A stretch of 64,000 nt of DNA from Helopsaltes ochotensis (Eukaryota > Chordata > Aves > Passeriformes > Locustellidae), in NCBI GenBank assembly GCA_013400155.1, contig VXBM01000996.1, positions 246,458-310,457 of the forward strand, in the 5' to 3' direction. The first letter of the stretch is position 1, and the number at the start of each line of letters is the position of its first letter. Shown piece after piece: positions 37,701 to 49,700 of the stretch. Made by a program: the position numbers and the translations under genes. The notes beneath the pieces were generated by a model. The model ran no database searches and was not told the origin of the DNA. It was given only the letters and a program-made list of their open reading frames with translations.

Positions 37701-40700
37701 GTTTGCCTAAGTCTGGCATTGAATCCGGTAATTACTCAGTGAACTAAGGCAAATGTAGCCTCTGAGGCTTTAAACAACCTCTGTTTTGTTTCATGTCTGA
37801 TAACTAGTGCTGTAGAAAATGTGCTTTTGCATTTGATATTATATAGGAAACGTAGCTTCTGGTGTCTGGATTTTTTTGTGGATTTCTGCCTTCAATTGTT
37901 GTATGCTTTAGTGGGTAAATTCTGAATGATCAGATGAATTTATACAACAGATTCCTTAATACTACAAATCTTCTGCCTGTCAAGGTGCTTCTTCTCTGTT
38001 GTGAAGTGGTCTTCTGTGTTATAGGTTTTCATTATGTGAACAAATCTATTTCAGGTATGTTGGAAGAATTTAAAAATGAAGGATTTAATGAACTATGCCC
38101 AGGTGAAGCTTCTGTGAAGATGTGTAAAAGTTGTTTGTAAAGGCATTTAGGGCTTCCTTTCTGTGAACATAAAATGAGATATTGTACTGCAGGATAGAAT
38201 TTTTAAAAATCTGGTCTTAAAAAGGAACATCTGCACAAGGTAATACATATAAAGGGAGAAAAATCCCCAAAAGACTGATTACCAAACCAAACTCAAGAGG
38301 AATCTTAAGATTTCCCATATAACCTGGAGATCAACTTAATGTTCCTTTAACTCCATGAATCTTCCCAGGATGTGTAATTGTGACAAATGAATCGGTTCTG
38401 TCTTAGAGTTTCTAGGCTGAAGATAGTAATTATGAAAAAAAAAATTCTACTGTGGACAAACTACCCAACACTGCTATGGAAAGTTAAAAATTCTTTCAAA
38501 GCTCATAGTTTCCCTTCACATACACACATTCCCCTGAAGAATGTGAAATCAAGGAGTTTCTCTAATAGGCCTTCTCATTTCAAGGATCAGAATATCGATT
38601 TCTGTTTTGAAGTTGGAACCATGCCCAGAGGGACGCTCCAGAGCTCTGGTGCTGTCCATGGGTGCAGGGTGCCGGCTGGTGCTGTCTGGTGTGGTGTCCA
38701 AGGATGCACTGTCCTGCTGGTGCTGTGTCCGTGGGTGCAGGGTATCCCTGCTGCTACAGTGCCCTCTCATGGGCACAGCTCTTGGACACCCCTGTGCCAG
38801 GCTTCTTGGCCACCTGGACTGTTCTGAAATCCATGCATGACTTCATGGTCTCATCTGCCTCCTCTCCGGAGGCCATGTAAATGATGGCATGTTGACTTAC
38901 TCAGATAAATGCGTTGTGCAATTTGTTTTATTCCTGTTTACAAAAGCTTTTTGCTGCCACCACCCTCTTCAAATAAAAAGCATCAACGGGTGAGATGATG
39001 TGTCTCATAAGCACAGTAGAAGATTTTTCTGCGAGAGGGTGCCATGTTCCCAGAAAAGGTTCTCTGGCACATAGCAGCAGTGTGGCAGCACCCAGATACC
39101 AGTTGTGTCCCTGTTCTCCACTGTCACACCGACACCAACTTACTTTGCTTTTTGGGTAGTGGGGAGTGTGGGGTTTGGCACAGAAGAAAAACCTGGGATT
39201 TTGACAGCTGTTTTAATATAAAGCCTTGTAGTTACGCTTCTTCAGTGTCAAGTTGAAGATAAAAATTCAAGGCTAATGTAAGGAACTTTTAACATTTTCT
39301 TGCAAAACAATCCTGACTGGTGATTTTAGTCAGATTTGCTTTCATTTGGGTGGTATTTAACAATTATCTAATTCAGAAAGCTACAAAATTGAACAAGCAA
39401 AAAAAGGCTCTATTTGGTACTCTCCTCTATGCTTGCATGTATGTAAGTAGGGGAGAATGAGAAAACAGAAGGACAAAAGTTGGCATGTTATGTTTACAGT
39501 TCATTGGGTTGTTGGATCAGGTGCCAGGTGTATTTCCAAATACAGTGGACTGTTCTTGCCTCTTAGTGGCAGGTATTACATTATTGTATATTGTAGTAGC
39601 TGGTATGTTTTTAACTGATGAGACAGATTAGTATGTATATGTTATTTGAAAATCTGATTTACTTGTACTTGTTTATGCTAAACACATTGGCAAATTTATT
39701 TCAAAAGCTAGTTTATGTAAATTTTGTTAATGAATTTAAATCATTCGCAACAATGCTGTTTTTTCTTTAAGGTTTTGACAAAGGGAAGGAAGACGTGTCA
39801 CAAAGTAAAGATGATGCGTCATATTCTATGTCAAAAAGCAAGGTAAGGAAAACAGTCCCCTAACCTGTCTTAAAAATGTTAGTAAAGGAGTCACACATTT
39901 TTAATTAAAGGCAAACGTGTTTAACTTTTGTTGTAGATAATCTTGAAGATCACTCTTCAGATTCAGCAATAGATAAAGATTAAAGGGAATCTCTTAATAT
40001 AGTTCCCAGGATGACATCTCATCCAAATCAGTGGTTCAAAGTAGTGATAATTAAATATGATGTTGCCTTTCCATAGAGTTTAAAGGCTCTAACTTACCTA
40101 GCTGTGTGGTTTTCTGCTTTCTGCTAGGATGTCCACTGTCTTAAGGAGGCAAATGTGGTAACAGACACTTATACAGATTGTTGGGGTGCAGCAGGTGTGG
40201 GTTGCTCTGGAAGGTGATGACCTGATCTCGAGCACAGCTAGCTCCCAGGGGAAGGGGGGAAATTCCTGCTTTTTGCTGCTTTTGCACACAGCTGTTCCCA
40301 CAGCACTCTGTCCTGGGCATAGGCAGCCACACCCCTTGGAGATAGGATTTGCACTCCAGGTCTTGACAAAATGTTTTCTGTGGTATTTGATATATCAGAG
40401 CCATAAAGAGAAACATTACAAAGCTACTGAAGAAAAACCAAGTACTTAGATTATAGTAACATTTCCAGGCTTAAATGGTGCCATTGATACTGCAATGGGA
40501 TAAGCAGTTTAGTTTCTGCAGCTGATGCTGCAGTTTTCTGGTGCGTAGCTAAGCATTTCAAACTGTTAGTGTCTTACACATGACTTGGAATTACAGAACT
40601 ATGTATGCTTTTGCTTTACTGCATTGGAGAGCCTCACATGTCAGGGATATCAAGAAAGTATACTTTATCATCTAACTTTGTTGTGATCAAAATATTTATA

Positions 40701-43700
40701 TTGATCCAGAAACCTGAAAATCAATTGGACTTGGAAATCAAATTAATATGATCTCTTTTGATTTGGATTTATTCCAGACTCTAAAGAAACATTTATCTTT
40801 GATTATCCAATTCCCTTTTCCTCTCCCTTATATTTATTTTTCATAGTTCTTGTCTTAACGGACTCTTATGTCTTTGGGTTCTTTGCTATTATGTTTTTTG
40901 TGTCTTTCTGCCAAAAATGAGACCAGTATTCCTACTTCTGCTAATACATGTTTTTCTTCACCCCCTTTTTTTTTAATTGCTGCATGCAGGGCTTAATTTT
41001 ACTAGTGGAAGTGAAATAGCAGCCCTTTCTCCTAAGGGAGCATGGAAAGCAGTGATGGGATTTGCCTGGAATTTGGTACTGAATGTACCTTGCTGGGAGT
41101 TGCAGCAGGTTCTTTTAAAGTGTTTTGTTCTAATTTTTTTATCCCATATACTTTGTGTAGATACAAGAGTGAGAAGGGTACTGACTTAAAAATATACAGA
41201 TTGCTGGCCTGTCTCACAACATCGAACAGCTAAATGTAGACCTTCACTCAGTGTCATATTAATGATCTTTAAAACTGAGACAATGAGAAAATGCGTTTTT
41301 GTAGCCTGGGAAACTTACTGGTTTGTGGCTTTTCTATGCATGACCTTTAGATTGCCTTAGCGTTCTGTTAGTGAGCGACTAGAATATTTATGAATGTTTT
41401 GCTTAAGTTGTTCCATTATAGCTTGCATAATGAGTTCATTACCTCTTCTTATGTGACAGTGATAATCAGTTTTCCCCTCTTCTGTTACTACATTTAAAGT
41501 ACTGTGTTTCCTTTAAATTCTATAGAGAGGAATTTAATTTCAAGTTGTACACTCATCTTAAACCTACATTTTGAGTGTCAAGAACATACCTTTTTTACAA
41601 GATGTTTCCTTCATTTTTCCTAGACAGATACAGAAGTTAAAGAACATTTGCTTATCATTAAAACAATTTTGAGCTAAAATTACTTTTTGCCAGTCATTGC
41701 ACATAGACTTTTTTACAGTAGCTAAGTAGACTCCTTTAAAGTCTCAGTTCTGAATTAAAGATGTAAGGTAGAATCCAGGTTAAATTGTTCCATACAGCTT
41801 GTGACTCTTTAGGCTTTGTTTCTTTTGTTTGAGCAGCCTGTGAGTTAAAAGAAGGCTCAAGTGCACTGCTTTTATTATTGCTGTAAGTTTTACTCAAGGC
41901 TTACATATTTTTTGGCTGTCATTTCATAGTATTCCAAAATATAAATTCAGTGAATAGACTTTGCACTGTAGTTTGATATTTGATATGTGGAACATCTTGA
42001 GGGTCAGTTTTGATAAAATCTCCTTGAATTTGAATTGAATACACAGTTTAGAATGTTACGTTGTTTTGGTTTTCTTTTTTTGACAATGCAGAAATTTGTG
42101 GTCCACCTGAAATTGATTCAGTGCACAAAGAAATACGACTGTTAAATTTGTCTGAAGTTTGTATATAGTGAATACCTATTCAATGTTCTCTGACCTGCAA
42201 TAGGAATGGTATGAAAACTCTATCATAGACTCCTCTTAGACTCTTCTTTTTCCTTTTTTTTTTCCCCCCTAAAGAGTGCTGTTCCCAAAGTGAATATTTG
42301 GTGGCTTGAGTTCCCTTTCAACTAGTAGACAACAAACTCCTAGGAGTAAACTTTGAACCTGACAAGACATGGGGTAGAGGCGGGGGGAGAAATCCCGTGG
42401 TGCTGAGGCAGCTCATTGTCGTGCTTGACAAGACTTGGGTGTCACGAACAAACCCGGGTCTTGTTCCTGCCTGACACCACTGTGAGACTCTTGAAGATGA
42501 CTTGCAAAGTAATCAGAGCGTGGAATTAGGGTGCAAGGAGCAGAACAAGTGCCATTAGTGGGCAGTTATACTCTGATGATTTATAGAGCACTGAATCCTA
42601 GACTGAAGAGGCTGTATTTTCCTTCATGAGTCACAGGGTAAGTGCCTTATAGCAGTCCATTTGGAGAAGCTGTCAAGTTGTGGATGAAGGCAGCTGATTC
42701 TATGTTCTGATTCATATATCCCGGGAATAACTCCTGGATTCTCCTAAAACATTCTCTCTCTACTAAAATAATGCCTAACTATTCAAGCTCCCTCTGTCTA
42801 GGAACAGTCTATATGAGCTAAATGCTTACTGTGTATCGGTCAGCTGCTTCCAAAGGAACCTCAGACTTCTTTCCCATAAAATCCTCGCAAAAAGAAACTC
42901 CATGAATAGGTGGTGAACAGCTCGTGTTACAGGTTGTGGTTTGTTGGTTTGTTTGGGTTTTTTTAATGGGAAAGCAGTAGAGAAGTGAGAGAAAATGGGA
43001 ACCTTAAAAACATAATTGCATTTCAAACGCTTGCTAAAGTGAGTAATATAATCAGTAATATATTCTTGTATCTATCATTGTCATTTATTTATTATGTATG
43101 TTGTGAATTTCAGTCTGAATCCAAGCTTTTCAATGGCTCTGAGAAGGACATCTCTCAATCTTCAAGCAAACTTACAAAAAAAGAATCTCTCAAGGTGAAT
43201 TAATTTCCTAGAACTCCTCATGGGCTATAAATGCATTCACATAGTTTTACCTTATTCTCTAATGAGAAGACAAAAATGCCAAATAATGATGAGACTTAGG
43301 GAATATTTAAGTATTGTGAGAAGTTGTACTGTTGAGTGTCTTCAAATTTTAGTGTATTTTTACTTGAATAGTGGCTTCTATAATGCAGTCTTTAAGATGA
43401 CACAATAGTGTAGAATAACTCAGAAGATAATAGATTTTTTTTCAAATTGGCAGAGACCTCAGGACATCTACATGCAATGAAATGACAATTGGAATTATCA
43501 AAATTGCAATTTGAATGCTTTTCTACTACCTTCTTCCCTCTGTACTGTAGCAAGACCAAATTCTGCTGTTTGGTAGATACCATTTCAGGAGAAATGTAAA
43601 ATTATTTGGCTTTAAATGAAGGAGATACAGATTGCTGCAAATTTGTTCTTGGTGGGAACATAACTGGTGGCTAAAGACCACAGATCAGATAATGTACCTG

Positions 43701-46700
43701 TATATTGGAACTTGATTTGGTTGGTTTTTCCTCCTCTTTGATTCTAACAAGAGTTTCAAAGTCCTCAGTTTTAAAAGAAAATTGCAGAGGAATCTGAAAT
43801 CGGCTATGTCTCAGCTGCTCTTGAAGTAATTGTTCACATTTTGAAGTCAAATACTCTGTTTTACAGCTATTTTTCTATATCTGTATTGCAAATTGAATTT
43901 AGCAGGTTTTTCTTCAGCTTGTATTAGTTGATACCTTTTTGTGCTGATAACTGGCTTATGGCTATGACATTGTAAACATTTTTATTATTATTTACAGGTT
44001 CAAAAGAAAAACTACAGGGAAGAAAAGAAGAGAGCCACGAAAGAATTACTTAGCACGATCACAGACCCTTCAGTTATTGTTATGGCTGACTGGTTGAAGG
44101 TCAGAATCCAAGTGTGAAACCTGAGTTGAAGATGGAGCAGTTAGTTGCTTGCTGCTTTCTGACCAGAATAGAAAAGGCTCAATCTTTTACTTGCTGTTAA
44201 TGTTTTTCTACAGGCACAGCAGCCACTAATTGCTTCCCAAAGTCCCTGTGCTCAAATCCTAGGGGACTAATAGAGGAACCTCGCTCCCACTTACTGCAGT
44301 CACCCTAGTCACATTATTCTTGTGTGCATAGCCATCAACTTGAGATGAGTTGGCTATGCAATTCTCATTTTGTCCTTCTCATTTTACACTTTGAAGTGGC
44401 TCTGTTACATACATTACAATTGCAAAAATGATTCAGTTAGATATTTGAATGCAGGTTTCTTTGTGTATTTCTGGTAATTTTCCTTTCCTCTCAAGAACTA
44501 GCTGGTACTGCTATCTTGAAAACAGCAGTTCATATTATCAACTGTAGTGCAGTTAAATTGTCATACTTCCCATATCTTGATGTGTGCATACCCATTTGTA
44601 GAACTGAGTATTCATCAAGACAGAAGAACAAGCATACCTTTATATTCTTTAACAAACCTGGGTTAACTTCTGTAGGATCTGATAAACTTTGCTTTGAAAT
44701 AAAAGCTAATAAATTTCAATTTTAATTTTGCTAAGAGGGATGGTTTTGATATTGACTGCACTGAGATACAACTGTAACTATTTATCTTCTAGATTCGTGG
44801 TACCTTGAAGAGCTGGACCAAACTGTGGTGTGTACTGAAACCAGGAGTGTTGCTTCTTTACAAAACTCCCAAAAATGACCAGTGGGTAGGAACAGTGCTG
44901 CTGAACGTTTGTGAACTCATCGAGAGGCCTTCCAAAAAAGATGGCTTTTGTTTCAAACTTTTTCATCCTTTGGAGCAGACCATATGGGCTACCAAGGTTA
45001 GTGGTAGCCTGCATGGTTCTTAAGGAATGACTAGCATTAATCAGCTATCAGTAAAGACAACCTTAATGAAAAGCAGAACTGTGTTTTCTGTTTCAACTTC
45101 AGTGGTTTGTGTTGATTCTGAATATAAGCCCTCTGCATCTAGTCCCATTTAGAAAAAGTATTTTATTTATGCTGCTGTGTATAGCATGAAAGCTATGTGT
45201 ATAGCACCATTTCAGAAATGTGGTGTGCAAAGGTTAATGCCATCACTGGCAATCACAGAAATTAAAGGAATAAATGTTTAACATTATACTTTACATCAGT
45301 CAAATCAGAGAAATTAAGGTGAGATTTGCCAAAATAAGAGTTTTGTTACAAGCATTTCTTGGTGTCTAACTCTATAGTCATGTAACAAAATGTCACCTTT
45401 AGTGACATTAGTTCAATTTGCTTGTAAGAGTCAAAAAGCAGATTACTTGCTTGCGCAATAATAGCTCATATTGTTAGCCAAGTCTGTTTCTTTTTGTTAT
45501 GGTGTTAGGAAGAGAAACGTTTTCATTTGGTTCTGATGCGTGTTTGCCTTGTCATACATGGCATAATATTGTGAACAGCTCTTACCTGTGTTGAAAAGCA
45601 CAGGAGAGTGTTCTGCAGAGCAAGGGTTTATTTCAACATCTTGTAAGGATCTCTAATGCTTGCTTTTACTCATTTATAATCTGATAAACTATTGTAGTTC
45701 TTGTTTTGTGTTTACATGTGGAGAGGGGATGTGGAAGCACAGCACAAGTGAACATATTTCCCTTCTGAAATAACATCTTGCTTTAGATGAAATTACTGTA
45801 CAGTATTATGACCCTTGTTATAATTAATTAATTATACCCTCTAAAATATACATCTTACAATCTCGCAACTACCTTTTCTAAATCTTAAATTGAGATAGAT
45901 GTACTGTCACATCAGTAGAATATTCTATGTTAAATTTCTCACCCTTTTCTTAGGGAAGTCATTCAGTATAATTCCTGATGCTTGTGGTAATTCTGGATTG
46001 TGATCATTTATCAGTGTTACCTAAACTTACTAAACTTAAATCAAACCACTTGTAGTTTCTTTGAATAATTTTATTTTATTGTTGGTTAGGCAAACTTTTC
46101 AGTAATTAGTGGTGATATCACATTTGCAGAACACAAACTCCATATCCTTTTCCAAAGCTATAGCATTTTGTGTTAATGTGTTTTATTTGTGATATATACA
46201 TACATTGCAAAGTGGTGGCCTGTCTGCAGAAGATCACAATCAGTCTTATATTTATTTATTGTTTGGCAATGAGAAATGGATTTGTTTGTTTTTTTAACTA
46301 GATATTTAGAATTTAGAGGACATGCCCTACCAGATTTTTACTTTTTAAAGGTAGGTCAAATTTTGAACCTGAACAAGTTGATATTGTCCATTCTAAATGT
46401 GCTGAGAGCTGGAGTGGCGTTTGTTCATTTTGGTATGGCTATTTGCAGTTGAGAATTACTGGATTCCATTAGATGAAAGGCCTTCAAGCTGAAACCCTTC
46501 CCAGCCTTGTTTACCGAGTCAGTCATAATGTCCTAGTTACAGATTTATTAGCATGAGGCAAACTTGCATAAGTGTAATAGCAATTGACTGATCTAGAGTA
46601 GATTTACCAGAAAGAGCCTCAAGTCCAAGGCAAAGTGAGCCTTGTTTGCCATTAGTGCAGAAAGATAGCATTGCAAAAAACATGTATAGACATATAAGTA

Positions 46701-49700
46701 CTGCAGGAGATTTTCTCACTCGAAGGCACTACCCATGGTGTGTCCTTCTGGCAGACTGCAAATTCTCTTCTGCAGTAGTTTGTGGCCAGTCACTTCACAT
46801 GCTCCCTTAAGCCTGTTGCTGTGGTCTTTGATGTTCCTCCTGCACTCTGAGGTAGCTGATGCATTGTACCTTGTTTGTCTTCCTTGCGTGCCTGGTCCTG
46901 ATGCCATTTCAGTTTTCTGAATTTAATAATTAGAAAAGTTAATGCAAATAGTTTTTTCTGAGTAAATTTAGTCAAGGGTGACTGTGTATGAATTTTCACT
47001 GTTGTCTTTGAAACAATGTTCATAACATTTGAGTTTTATTGGCATGAATATTCTGTAAGAAGTATACTTCAATATTTTTTAACTCAATATAATTTTTAAC
47101 TTGTCTGTTGGGTTGGAGTAGTAGCATCATTCCATTAGAAGCAGAGACAATCCAAATAAAGTAATCCAGCAAACAGAAATTAATGTACCTCTTGTACAGA
47201 TCACTAACTACGGAAAATTGGTTTTGAAACCATAATGGGTGATACCAAAGACACTGGACATCAAAACCACGCTTTACCTCCAAATTGTAGTTGTCTGGTA
47301 CAGAGTAAGGAGTGTACCCTGAAGTGCCCTCAGAATAAGCCCAAAGGACAGATCTCATGAGCAGAAGTGTGCCCTTAGTCTGCCCCAGTGTCCTGTGACC
47401 CAAGAGTTTCAAGGCTGAGGCCTTTGCACAGTGCTGGCAGCACCCCAGCACCTGTCCCGCTCCTGCCTGGTGTGGTGCCATGGTGCTCTCCCCTCCTGAG
47501 GTGCCACAGGGCTTCCCTGCCTTCCACCCTTGGGGTGAGGAGTGGTCATGAATTGGGGTTGTCCTTCTTGGTACCCACTAACTCCTAATCCCAGTGTTAC
47601 TGCTTCACCAAAGGCTTTTTGTAGGCACACCTTTCCACTCTCCTCAGAGGAAGACTGAGGTTTGGGATCTTGTTTCTAGCACCCAATTGCTCTTACTCTG
47701 TACTGACTCCTCAGGAGTTTTTGAACATCATTTACACCAGCACCAGCTTGTCTGTATTGGTATTTAAGTGCCACCAAAACTACTCCTTTACCCGCTTCTC
47801 ACCCTCAGAAACGTTTTGGCTGTTTCATTTGCTTGCTTCTAAAATTACCTGCCTTTATCTGCTTTTGCTCAAAACTTCTGCTGACTTTCCAGTTCCCTCT
47901 TCTAAGCCTTATATTGGCTTTTCATTAGACTTCTCTGGGGGAAATCAGTAAAGATCAAAATATGTTAACTCATCAGTTAGGCAGGCTTAACTCAGCTTTC
48001 AGCGATAGCTTCAAGTATGTTTAACACAGCCCTCTTTGCCTATCAATTGTCTTAGTTACCATAGATAAACTTTTTTTGATAGGGACTTTGAAATGGTTAT
48101 TTAACATTTTATTCCAAAATGAAGGTTGACAGAAATGGAAAAGTTTTTTGATTTTTTTTAATGTGAAGTGTAAAGAACTTCATAGTGAAAAAAAAGACTT
48201 TGGCCAAGTCTGATTTATACACTAAAAAAACCCCAGCCCCCCCTCCCCCCCAATCAAAAAACTACACTCAAATCAAAACCAAAAAACCCCAACCAAACTA
48301 ACACTTATTTTTTAATCCAAAGGTGATTCTTTTGACAAGTGAATTTGAATTGGGTCCTATACTTAGAATGAAGTCTTTGAAGAAGAAATCCAGTGAAAGA
48401 GGGCTGTCCATCTTTCCATTCATGTCTTCATTAGATGTTGCTGAGTAACAGTAAATAGCCCTGCAGTGTGTCAGCTTCTTACTACATTAATAAACTGTAA
48501 AGCTGAATTAAAATATCTGATGCTGTTTCTTGTTTTGTGTATTTCAAGGGTCCTAAAGGTGAAGCAGTTGGTGCTATAACACTGCCATTGCCCAGCAGTT
48601 ACTTGATCATCCGAGCCGCTTCAGAATCAGATGGTAAATAGATCCTTCATTGGTTTTCAGCAGTGACAGTTAGTTATGAGAAAGATGGTTTCAATTGTCT
48701 TATCGTGTCTGTTACAGCATTTTGATTGCAGTTTAATTGTTTTTAAGGTTCTCCTTTAATTTAGAGCATTCAGTTTTGTTGGTACTAGTATTTTTCATGG
48801 TTATTAAAGGAGAATATTGACCTAAAGGATTGAACTCCTTGCAGTTGCCTTTTGTTGGCTGGGTAGAGGAGGGGGAAAGTGTTATCTGTGATTTAGCTAT
48901 ATTAATATATGTCTAAGTATCAAGTGCATTTGTAAAGTGCTAATATGGATCTATTCTTATTAAAGCATTTCTGTGTTAATTGCACCAGTTGCATAGAACT
49001 CTAGTAGTAAAAATTCCTTCAAAATGCAGTTTTGTAAAACTACCTTCACTGGGAAGGTGATCAGTGCAACTACCTTCTAAAGTTATGATGTGAAAAAAAA
49101 TTTAAGACTGTTGTGTATCCCTTTCTTGCAGGTGCTTTTCATCTACTGGTTAATTAAGCCAGTAATTAAATTAAGCCAGTCAGCCCTGCTGACTTTAAAA
49201 ATAGGACTCTTTCTGTCTTCTGTATTGAGAATCGGATTAGATACCTGGAAAAGAAGAAGGGAAAAGAATACACAAATTTGTTCAGTTACTTCTTGTCAAA
49301 GAAAATTAGAATGTCTGCTTTTTTATCTTTTGAAATGTTATTTATACACTATTATCATATTACTTGGGCAAATTTTGCCAAATGATGCAGTTAGTCTTCA
49401 GAACTAGAGCAGGGCTGCAGGCAACTTTGAGTGCATTCCACAGTCATGGCCTGGGTGGAATGAGACTTGCATTAAGGAAGAAATGCTGGAATATGCTTTA
49501 ACAAAATCATGATTTACCTTGCTTGTCCTGTCCTGAAGCGTCCCTTGTACTGAAGCTGGGCGGTTCTGAGTTGTTTTTACATCCCCACTAGAGAGTAAAA
49601 TCCAGTGTATGGAACAACTCTGGTGTGTCTTCAAAGGCAATGCAAGCAGGTCCAAAGGACTAATTTTCCCAGTTAGGAAACAGAAGCGGTATAGTTCTGC

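Larger units (their letters stand above)
23008..39771 (+). other. OSBPL8: OSBPL8 intron after coding exon 3 (largest, 16.8 kb)
   Basis: GTAAGA to TTTAAG. Contents: (AT)n at 25033-25052, a perfect palindrome at 30754-30799, G-rich tracts near 31257-31288 and 34760-34794, an A/C-rich tract at 32150-32225 and a degenerate minisatellite at 38640-38770. Several patches (27560-28110, 31610-32000, 36990-37200) are GC-richer with overlapping short open frames, but none resembles a known gene or repeat. No additional exon could be supported. Confidence 0.75.

Noticed and set aside
38387..38827. 146-codon + strand open frame
   Set aside because: It runs from AT-rich sequence into a degenerate GC-rich minisatellite that is open in several frames. 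No domain or splice support.
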